19,446 bases of DNA. It comes from Lachnospiraceae bacterium UBA5895. Its GTDB lineage: Bacteria > Bacillota > Clostridia > Lachnospirales > Lachnospiraceae. The notes below the pieces were generated by a model, which saw only the letters and a program-made list of their open reading frames with translations, did no database searches and was not told the origin of the DNA. The DNA lies in the NCBI GenBank assembly GCA_002431915.1, contig DJEP01000120.1, forward strand, positions 1 through 19,446, written 5' to 3'. The position numbers and the translations under genes are program-made. This document shows, one piece after another, positions 13,878 to 19,446 of this stretch (positions are counted from its first letter, which is position 1; every line of letters starts with the position of its first letter).

Positions 13878-14957
13878 TTACAGAATAATGGTTCCGCCGC
13901 CCAGCACATGCTCGTCCTGATAGAACACCATTGCCTGTCCCGGTGTTGCGGCACGTACCGGTGCGTCAAAAGTACAGAGCACTCTGCCGTCCGGCTGTTT
14001 GGTAAGAGTTCCGTACTCTCCCTTATGGTTGTAACGGATCTTCGCCAGTACTCTGGTGGGCTCTGTGATATCCTCCACCGCCATGAAATTTACATTTTCG
14101 CACAGCACTTTTTCGGTAAAAAGCTCCTGATCGGAACCGATCACCACCTCATTGGTCTCAGGGCGGATCGCAGTGACAAACACTCTCTCCCCCATGGGAA
14201 GTTCCAGTCCTCTTCGCTGTCCTAATGTATAATGGGTGATACCTTTATGACGACCCAGGATCCTGCCGTCCTCCGTGACAAAATTGCCCGGTCCCGGCAC
14301 CTTTTCTCCCGCTTCTCTGTCGATAAAAGAGGCATAATCATTGTCCGGCACAAAGCAGATCTCCTGGCTGTCCGGCTTATGTGCCACCGGAAGGAGCGCT
14401 TCTTCTGCCATGGCGCGGATCTCGTCCTTAGTGTATTCTCCCACCGGCATCAGGGTATGGGAAAGCTGATCCTGGGTCAGATTATACAGCGCATAGGTCT
14501 GATCCTTCGCCGCCGTAACGGAATTGCGGATGGCGAAACGACCGCTCGGTAGTCTGTCGATCCTCGCATAATGTCCCGTGGCAATATAGTCCGCACCGAT
14601 CTCTAAGCTTCTCTGTAACAGGGATTCCCACTTCACATAACGGTTGCAGGCGATACAGGGATTCGGCGTATGCCCTCTTAAATACTCGTCCACAAAATAA
14701 TCCATGACATGGCATTTGAACTCTTTTTTAAAGTTCATGACATAATAGGGAATCTCCAGTCTCTGCGCCACTCTTCTGGCATCATCAACCGCCGACAGAC
14801 CGCAGCAGCCGCCGTTGGCCTCCTTGGCTGCTTCCTCTTCGTCCTGCCAGATCTGCATGGTGACACCGATGACATCATAGCCCTGTTCTTTTAATAACAT
14901 GGCTGCCACGGAGGAATCCACACCTCCGGACATGCCCACTACTACTTTTTTCTTCAT
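13878..14957 (-). CDS. mnmA: tRNA-specific 2-thiouridylase MnmA
   Basis: A 359-residue PP-loop ATPase that puts sulfur on C2 of the wobble uridine of Lys, Glu and Gln tRNAs. The ATP-binding SGGVDSS (10-16) and IGVTMQIW open the protein. The catalytic cysteines are C101 in NPCIACN and C201 in SQEICFVPD. IATGHYARI, KDQTYALYNL, the KPDSQEICF block and the C-terminal ARIRYNHKG and PGQAMVFYQDEHVLGGGTI complete the family pattern. It starts five bases after the nifU stop and is the last gene of nifS-nifU-mnmA, so the desulfurase encoded two genes upstream is the likely sulfur donor. Confidence 0.97.
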   Translation of the reverse strand: MKKKVVVGMSGGVDSSVAAMLLKEQGYDVIGVTMQIWQDEEEAAKEANGGCCGLSAVDDARRVAQRLEIPYYVMNFKKEFKCHVMDYFVDEYLRGHTPNPCIACNRYVKWESLLQRSLEIGADYIATGHYARIDRLPSGRFAIRNSVTAAKDQTYALYNLTQDQLSHTLMPVGEYTKDEIRAMAEEALLPVAHKPDSQEICFVPDNDYASFIDREAGEKVPGPGNFVTEDGRILGRHKGITHYTLGQRRGLELPMGERVFVTAIRPETNEVVIGSDQELFTEKVLCENVNFMAVEDITEPTRVLAKIRYNHKGEYGTLTKQPDGRVLCTFDAPVRAATPGQAMVFYQDEHVLGGGTIIL

Positions 14958-14962
14958 AGATC

Positions 14963-15400
14963 TTAATAGTCTTCCTCTTCTTCGCCCTCACTGATATCGT
15001 TCTTGGGCTTCTGCAGACCTTCAATGGTGATATGATTCTTCTCCGCATAATCCCACAGAGCTGCATGAATAGCTTCCTCTGCCAGCAAGGAGCAGTGTAC
15101 CTTTACGGGAGGCAGTCCGTCTAAAGCCTCCATTACCGCCTTGTTCGTCACCTGCAAAGCTTCCTGAATAGTCTTGCCCTTGACCAGTTCGGTAGCTATG
15201 GAGCTGGTAGCCACGGCAGCGCCGCAGCCGAAAGTCTTGAACTTTGCTTCTCTGATAATCCCGTTCTCGTCAATATCCAGGAACATTCTCATAATATCTC
15301 CGCACTTTGCATTGCCCACGGTACCTACGCCGCTGGCATCCTCGATTTCCCCCACATTTCTGGGGTTCTGAAAGTGATCCATTACCTTTTCACTGTACAT
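14963..15400 (-). CDS. nifU: NifU/IscU-type iron-sulfur cluster scaffold
   Basis: A 145-residue scaffold for [2Fe-2S]/[4Fe-4S] assembly. The three ligand cysteines are C33 (GNAKCGD, with the stabilising D35), C59 (FKTFGCGAAVATSS) and C103 (VKVHCSLLAEEAI). The opening MYSEKVMDHFQNPRNVG is typical. The acidic tail GEEEEDY after residue 130 is an addition. It lies 26 bases after nifS and 5 before mnmA, so it is one transcript. Only the N-terminal scaffold domain is present, not the full three-domain NifU of nitrogen fixers. Confidence 0.95.
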   Translation of the reverse strand: MYSEKVMDHFQNPRNVGEIEDASGVGTVGNAKCGDIMRMFLDIDENGIIREAKFKTFGCGAAVATSSIATELVKGKTIQEALQVTNKAVMEALDGLPPVKVHCSLLAEEAIHAALWDYAEKNHITIEGLQKPKNDISEGEEEEDY

Positions 15401-15426
15401 ATATCTGTTATCCTCTTCTTTCTCGC

Positions 15427-16605
15427 TTAGTTATTCTTCTGGCTTTTCATGAAGTCTTCGTATAAAGGAGACATATCCCGCAGTCTCTGTACGATTTTTT
15501 TCACTTCTTCCGCTACGATATCCATCTCTTCCTTCGTGGTCTCCTCAGACAGTGTCAGACGTAAGGAGCCATGGGCTTCCTCATGCTTTAAGCCGATGGC
15601 TAACAGCACATGGGAGGGATCTAAGGATCCCGAAGTACATGCAGATCCGCTGGAAGCGCAGATGCTCTTCATATCCAGCATGATCAGCATGGATTCTCCC
15701 TCAATGAACAGGAAGGAGAAGTTGATATTATTCGGAAGTCTCTTCGTGCGGTGACCGTTCAGCCAGCAATGGGGGATCTCATTCTCCAGACGTCCGATCA
15801 GATAGTCACGCAGTTCGATCTCCTTGCGGGTCTTGGTGTCCATGATACGCATGGCACGCTCTACGGCAGCTCCCAGTCCCACAATGCCGGGGATATTCTC
15901 CGTACCGGCTCTGCGGTTTCTCTCCTGCGCTCCGCCGTGTACAAAGGAACGGATCTTCACACCTTTACGGATGTATAAAAAGCCGATGCCCTTGGGACCG
16001 TTTAACTTATGACCGCTGGCGCTGAGCATATCGATATGCATCTCGTCCACGTTGATGGGAACCTGTGCATAAGCCTGTACCGCATCGGTGTGGAACAATA
16101 CGCCGTGCTCCTTCGCGATCTCACCGATCTCAGCAATAGGCTCGATGGTACCGATCTCGTTATTGGCGAACATCACACTGATCAGAATGGTGTCGGGACG
16201 GATGGCTGCTTTCAACTCATCCAGGCTGATCAGACCGTCTCTGTCCACGTTCAGGTAAGTGATCTCAAAGCCTCTCTTCTCCAGATACTCGCAGGTATGG
16301 AGAATGGCATGGTGCTCGATCTTCGTGGTGATGATATGTTTTCCCTTGGAAGCATAAGCTTCTGCGGTAGCTTTTAATGCCCAGTTGTCGGACTCGGAAC
16401 CACCGGCGGTAAAATAAATCTCCTCCGGCTTCGCACCCAGGCTGTCCGCGATGGTCTGGCGGGCATGATCCATTGCCTTTTTGCTCTCGGCACCCAGACT
16501 GTAAATCGTGCTGGCATTGCCGTAATATTCACTGAAGTACGGGAGCATTGCGTCCACGACCTCCGGTGCCGTCCTGGTAGTTGCTGCATTATCCAAATAT
16601 ATCAT
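15427..16605 (-). CDS. nifS: Cysteine desulfurase (NifS/IscS type)
   Basis: A 392-residue PLP enzyme that takes sulfur from cysteine as a persulfide and hands it on. MIYLDNAATTRTAPEVVDAM opens the protein. K200 in SASGHKLNGPKG binds PLP, H172 and D174 lie in FHTDAVQ, and the catalytic cysteine is C323 on the loop CASSGSACTSGSLDPSHV. The long loop fits group I (NifS/IscS) rather than SufS. It is the first gene of nifS-nifU-mnmA, with GAGG four bases before the ATG. No IscR-type regulator is adjacent in this window. Confidence 0.97.
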   Translation of the reverse strand: MIYLDNAATTRTAPEVVDAMLPYFSEYYGNASTIYSLGAESKKAMDHARQTIADSLGAKPEEIYFTAGGSESDNWALKATAEAYASKGKHIITTKIEHHAILHTCEYLEKRGFEITYLNVDRDGLISLDELKAAIRPDTILISVMFANNEIGTIEPIAEIGEIAKEHGVLFHTDAVQAYAQVPINVDEMHIDMLSASGHKLNGPKGIGFLYIRKGVKIRSFVHGGAQERNRRAGTENIPGIVGLGAAVERAMRIMDTKTRKEIELRDYLIGRLENEIPHCWLNGHRTKRLPNNINFSFLFIEGESMLIMLDMKSICASSGSACTSGSLDPSHVLLAIGLKHEEAHGSLRLTLSEETTKEEMDIVAEEVKKIVQRLRDMSPLYEDFMKSQKNN

Positions 16606-16659
16606 ATTGCCTCATTTCCGCATGTTTCATGCATTTTCGTCCTTATTTCACTGCTATTC

Positions 16660-16689
16660 ATGATAGCATTCACTTTGCAGTTCTGTCAA
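16660..16689 (-). promoter_or_regulatory. Strong promoter of nifS-nifU-mnmA
   Basis: TTGACA (16684-16689, perfect) and TATCAT (16660-16665) are 18 bases apart, and the -10 is preceded by TGC (extended). The leader is about 48 bases and carries a small hairpin, GCATG/CATGC (16620-16632), just before the ribosome site. No Rrf2/IscR box that I know is visible. Confidence 0.75.
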
Positions 16690-16709
16690 CAACAGAGACC
16701 GAATATACT
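16681..16709 (+). promoter_or_regulatory. Candidate promoter of the flippase gene
   Basis: TATACT (16704-16709) is preceded at 17 bases by the weak -35 TTCTGT (16681-16686). This -35 overlaps that of the divergent nifS promoter (16684-16689), so both polymerases cannot bind at once if both are real. Confidence 0.4.
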
Positions 16710-16750
16710 TTTGCAAGATCTTTTATCCAAAAAGGGTCCAAAGTACGCCT

Positions 16751-18082
16751 ATGAAGCACGCCAAACGTCACCCTCTCATCTTCGGGACTTTACTTCTGAC
16801 CACCACCGGTCTCATCACCCGTATCATCGGTTTCTTCTACCGGATCTATCTGTCCAGGCTCTTCGGGGAAGAAGGCATGGGCATCTATCAGCTGCTCAGT
16901 CCGGCACTGTCCCTCTCCTTTTCCCTGACAGCTGCGGGCTATCAGACCGCCATCTCAAAATTCGTGGCAGAACGATGTGTCAGACGTCATTCCGGGGATC
17001 TGAAAGTCTTAGCTGCCGGAGCCTGCATCACACTGCCACTGTCTCTTGCAACGAATGCCGTCCTGTTCCTGGCGGCGGAGCCCATCGGTACTTTTTTGTT
17101 AAAAGAGCCCCGGACCGTATCCATGCTGCGGATCCCGTCCTTCTCCATCCCCTTTGCCGCGCTGCACGCCTGTATCAACGGCTATTTCTATGGGAAAAAG
17201 AAGGCTTCCGTCCCTGCCTTTACACAGCTTTTGGAACAGCTTGCCAGAGTCGGCTGTGTCTTTCTCGTCACCGGTGCCGATCTTGCTAAAGGGTGCACTC
17301 CTTCCATCAATGCCGCGGTTCTTGGTCTGACCGTGGGCGAGATCTTTTCCATGCTGGTGGCTTTCCTATGCCTATATCTGCATCTGTTCCGGCACCTGTC
17401 CATTCTCACCCTCCCGGAACTTCTTCCCACCCGCAGCATCTTCCGGGATCTTCTGGGAATGGCACTGCCGCTGACCGCCAACCGCATTGTTCTCAACATT
17501 TTGCAAAGTATCGAAGCCATCTCCATCCCCCAGAAGCTTCTGCTCTACGGTTATGATACCACCACAGCCTTAAGTGTATACGGAGTGCTCACCGGCATGG
17601 CGATGCCCATGATCTTTTTCCCCAATGCCCTGACCAGTTCCGTGGCTGTACTTCTCCTGCCCACCATCTCGGAAAACCATGCCAGAGGAGACCGTGGATC
17701 CGTCATAAACGACACCCTGCGCACCGTAAAATATTGCAGTCTCATGGGATTCTTCTGTCTGTGCTGTTTTTTGTTTCTGGGTGACTGGGTGGGAACGAAA
17801 CTGTTCCACAGTGAACTGGCCGGTCATTTTATCGTGACTTTGGGATTTATCTGTCCTTTTCTGTATCTGGATACCACACTTTCCAGTATCTTGCAGGGGC
17901 TTGGCATGGCGGGGCGGATCTTTTTCTCCAACGTGATCTGCCTTCTGATCCGGCTCCTGTTCGTATTTTTTGCCATTCCCGCAATCGGTATGCAGGGATA
18001 CCTGTGGGGGATCCTGGTCAGTCAGATGGTGTTAGCCGTAATCTATTTTTTCTGCCTTTACCGTTTCTTCCGGAAAGATTAA
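16751..18082 (+). CDS. MOP-superfamily lipid flippase, SpoVB-like
   Basis: A 443-residue polytopic membrane protein with about 12 hydrophobic segments, of the polysaccharide-transport branch of the MATE/MOP superfamily. The start FGTLLLTTTGLITRIIGFFYRIYLSRLFG with GMGIYQLLSP and AGYQTAISKFVAER is typical of SpoVB/YtgP/MurJ-like flippases of Clostridia. SpoVB is needed for spore cortex formation, but many Clostridia carry several paralogues, so the lipid cargo is uncertain. It is shorter than B. subtilis SpoVB (about 518 residues). The ribosome site is weak (AAAGGG about 14 bases before the ATG). It is a single gene, divergent from nifS and ended by a hairpin. Confidence 0.88.
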   Translation: MKHAKRHPLIFGTLLLTTTGLITRIIGFFYRIYLSRLFGEEGMGIYQLLSPALSLSFSLTAAGYQTAISKFVAERCVRRHSGDLKVLAAGACITLPLSLATNAVLFLAAEPIGTFLLKEPRTVSMLRIPSFSIPFAALHACINGYFYGKKKASVPAFTQLLEQLARVGCVFLVTGADLAKGCTPSINAAVLGLTVGEIFSMLVAFLCLYLHLFRHLSILTLPELLPTRSIFRDLLGMALPLTANRIVLNILQSIEAISIPQKLLLYGYDTTTALSVYGVLTGMAMPMIFFPNALTSSVAVLLLPTISENHARGDRGSVINDTLRTVKYCSLMGFFCLCCFLFLGDWVGTKLFHSELAGHFIVTLGFICPFLYLDTTLSSILQGLGMAGRIFFSNVICLLIRLLFVFFAIPAIGMQGYLWGILVSQMVLAVIYFFCLYRFFRKD

Positions 18083-18086
18083 AAAC

Positions 18087-18122
18087 ACCTCCGTTGCCCA
18101 CTTACACCGGGCTGACGGAGGT
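18087..18122. terminator. Terminator between flippase gene and the DUF1003 gene
   Basis: Outer arms ACCTCCGT (18087-18094) and ACGGAGGT (18115-18122) plus inner GCCC/GGGC (18096-18099 and 18109-18112) form a hairpin five bases after the flippase stop. On the minus strand GTTTTTAATC follows, a good tail. On the plus strand the tail is only pyrimidine-rich. It probably serves both convergent units, more efficiently for the minus strand. Confidence 0.7.
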
Positions 18123-18157
18123 ATCTGTTCTTCTATCTTATTTATCTTATTCGGATC

Positions 18158-18265
18158 CTATTCCGTAAATACCGTTTTGCTTCCCACAAAGTACTGTGAA
18201 GACAGGACAATAGAGATGTTTTTGCGTTTTCGCTGTCTTGATTTGAACACTCTCGGCACAATCAT
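18158..18265 (-). CDS. Possible 35-residue small protein
   Basis: An ATG at 18265 follows the DUF1003-like gene with GGAG nine bases upstream; that GGAG spans the upstream stop. The peptide is basic at the start (FKSRQRKRKN) and then ISIVLSSQYFVGSKTVFTE. I know no family for it. It ends before the convergent terminator. It could equally be debris from the rearrangement that truncated the DUF1003 gene. Confidence 0.25.
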   Translation of the reverse strand: MIVPRVFKSRQRKRKNISIVLSSQYFVGSKTVFTE

Positions 18266-18271
18266 TTTACA

Positions 18272-18673
18272 TCACTCCGTTTCTGTTTTCAAGGTTTTTA
18301 CAGTGTCATCTCGATTTCTCTCTATATTTGCATTGTGTTGCACACAGCATCGTATTCTGTTGTTGGGTTTCATACGCAACACCTTCAGTAGGATAAACGG
18401 GTACGGATCAAAGGCTTTGGCTGCCAGAATGACATTGACGACCATCCAAAGGACAAGCACGCCGGTAAAGGAAAAGATAAACGCCCAGCTGCCGGCAAAT
18501 TTTGCAATGGCATCCGCCGCACGCTGTCCTAATGTATACTTTTCCTTTCCCGTTTCCGGCTTGACCGAAATTTTGCTGTCTGCCAGCAAATTCAGCACTT
18601 CCTCGTCGGTCATATCGTGACGGATATCGTTTAATACTTCTCTTAACAGCTTCCTGTTTTCTTTCATGATCAT
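18272..18673 (-). CDS. DUF1003-like membrane protein, C-terminally truncated or altered
   Basis: A 133-residue protein. The first part is cytoplasmic (KLLREVLNDIRHDMTDEEVLN). The next matches the DUF1003 pattern: YTLGQRAADAIAKFAGSWAF, one membrane helix (IFSFTGVLVLWMVVNVILA), then FDPYPFILL. In DUF1003 proteins this is followed by a second helix (NLVLS...) and a QNRQ-containing cytoplasmic tail. Here the sequence turns at once into a hydrophilic stretch (KVLRMKPNNRIRCC...), so the second helix is missing. An inverted repeat lies exactly at the break. The ATG at 18673 overlaps the stop of the upstream regulator (ATGA), so translation is coupled. It may be non-functional. Confidence 0.65.
   Translation of the reverse strand: MIMKENRKLLREVLNDIRHDMTDEEVLNLLADSKISVKPETGKEKYTLGQRAADAIAKFAGSWAFIFSFTGVLVLWMVVNVILAAKAFDPYPFILLKVLRMKPNNRIRCCVQHNANIERNRDDTVKTLKTETE
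18335..18382. repeat. Inverted repeat at the break in the DUF1003-like gene
   Basis: Arms GTGTTGC (18335-18341) and GCAACAC (18376-18382) are perfect inverted copies. A second pair, CGTAT/ATACG, lies inside them. The right arm ends one base before the codon where similarity to DUF1003 stops (AAG at 18383-18385). Confidence 0.55.
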
Positions 18674-19446
18674 TGTTCCTCTCTCTCGGTTTTGTTTATA
18701 GTATGCAGAAAGAAATCCGGTCCTTTTTCCTTAAACAAAAGCAGTGAAATGCCGAGCAGCAGATCGGCATGTATGGCAGGCTCATCCAAAGGAATGTTAA
18801 AGTCGTCATCTATTCTGCGGATGCGGTAAAGCACCGTGTTTCGATGAGTAAAGAGGGCATCACAGGTCTTCTTCAGGGATCGACAGCAGGTCAGATAGTG
18901 ATAAAGCGTTTCGCAATACTGCGTATCTTTCTCCTTATCGTGGGCGGCAAGCGCCCGGATCTCTTTTGCAATCAGGTCGCTTCTGCCCTCCAAATTTTTC
19001 AGCAGAAGCGGTGTGCGAAGCTGTGCCACCGTGCAGACATTTCCGCTGTGGAAACGGTGATCTGTCATCAGTTCCAGCGCTTCGTGGGCTGTGCGGTAAA
19101 GAGCAGGCAGCTCAAACAGGTCATTGATTCCGTCTGATATGACTACTTTTAATTGAAACTCCTCCGCCAAAGCAGAAAAGCCATTGAAATCCGTTTTCCC
19201 ATGTAAGAACAGAAACACATCTCCCCGATATAAAAAGGAATGGGACTGCGGAAATCTTACGCCGAGCTCGTCCTTCAGATGCCGTTTACCGAGATATTCA
19301 TTGTGATAGGCGGTCAGGTCAAGCAAAGCAAAGCCTGTGGGATGAAAATCTGCGAGGTAAGTACCGGAGGCTTGCAGACGAAAATAAGGTGCTGAAGAAA
19401 AGCCTCCGTCCAAAAGATGCATTAAAATATCCTCTGCCGTTTCAAA
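18670..19446 (-). CDS. PucR-type transcriptional regulator (5' end beyond the window)
   Basis: The C-terminal 258 residues are visible. The reading frame stays open to the right edge (it reads FETAEDIL before the first visible ATG at 19422), so the true start lies outside. The end carries the PucR C-terminal helix-turn-helix domain (HTH_30 type): TLYHYLTCCRSLKKTCDALF, THRNTVLYRIRRIDDDFNI, then AIHADLLLGISLLLF. The preceding ELPALYRTAHEALELM and GNVCTVAQLRTPLLLKNL are also typical of PucR/CdaR-like activators. These respond to purine breakdown products, sugar acids or other metabolites; the ligand here is unknown. Its TGA overlaps the ATG of the DUF1003-like gene. Confidence 0.85.
   Translation of the reverse strand, partial: FETAEDILMHLLDGGFSSAPYFRLQASGTYLADFHPTGFALLDLTAYHNEYLGKRHLKDELGVRFPQSHSFLYRGDVFLFLHGKTDFNGFSALAEEFQLKVVISDGINDLFELPALYRTAHEALELMTDHRFHSGNVCTVAQLRTPLLLKNLEGRSDLIAKEIRALAAHDKEKDTQYCETLYHYLTCCRSLKKTCDALFTHRNTVLYRIRRIDDDFNIPLDEPAIHADLLLGISLLLFKEKGPDFFLHTINKTEREEQ

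Noticed and set aside
16465..17289. 274-residue plus-strand open frame
   Set aside because: It covers the nifS 5' end in antisense, the promoter region and the flippase gene in a wrong frame; its Cys/His/Arg/Ser-rich composition is typical of a shadow.
1..19446. CRISPR array, toxin-antitoxin, phage or conjugative module
   Set aside because: No regularly spaced repeats, no integrase, tail, relaxase or paired small toxin genes. The Rpn-family gene is the only mobile-element-related gene.

Overview
The window reads as a chromosome segment from a Clostridia member, most probably family Lachnospiraceae. The evidence is the gap-pgk-tpiA glycolytic cluster, the nifS-nifU-mnmA sulfur-relay operon, a SpoVB-like flippase and Rpn-type transposase/nuclease, DUF3877, DUF3783 and DUF523 genes, with strong AGGAGG-type ribosome binding sites in front of many genes. 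There is no plasmid, phage or CRISPR signal and no rRNA or tRNA. Almost all genes lie on the minus strand. The exceptions are a PHP-domain phosphatase (9655-10476) and a flippase (16751-18082).

Left part (1-5783, minus). A long imperfect hairpin sits at the left edge. Next come the remains of a NERD/topoisomerase-zinc-finger gene (282-669), broken by two internal deletions and a frameshift. It lies directly downstream of a two-gene membrane unit, a double zinc-ribbon protein with a C-terminal membrane helix and a TPM-domain membrane protein. Upstream of these is a compact group: Rpn-family protein, metal-dependent amidohydrolase, DUF3877 protein.

Middle part (5784-9654). The glycolytic genes read gap, pgk, tpiA on the minus strand. 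A promoter lies before gap, a terminator-like hairpin between gap and pgk, a structured pgk-tpiA spacer, and a clear terminator after tpiA. The pgk 3' end carries an in-frame near-repeat of its last codons beyond the stop. The divergent PHP phosphatase starts from its own extended -10 promoter and converges on a bidirectional terminator shared with the next minus-strand group.

Right part (10480-19446). The minus-strand group cls (cardiolipin synthase), DUF523 (TudS-like) and DUF3783 is tightly packed; the last two genes overlap by one base. An unrecognised 177-residue protein gene precedes cls. Next is nifS-nifU-mnmA, in which cysteine desulfurase and scaffold plausibly feed sulfur to the tRNA 2-thiouridylase. 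It has a strong promoter that is back to back with that of the plus-strand flippase. The window closes with a minus-strand pair, a PucR-type regulator (cut by the right edge) overlapping a DUF1003-like membrane protein whose C-terminal half looks lost.

Most of the window is ordinary housekeeping and accessory chromosome. I did not find a clear new defence or mobile system. The items most worth a second look are the NERD gene remnant, the pgk tail duplication, the coding-like stretch after the 177-residue gene, the truncated DUF1003 gene with an inverted repeat exactly at the break, and the uncharacterised zinc-ribbon/TPM pair.
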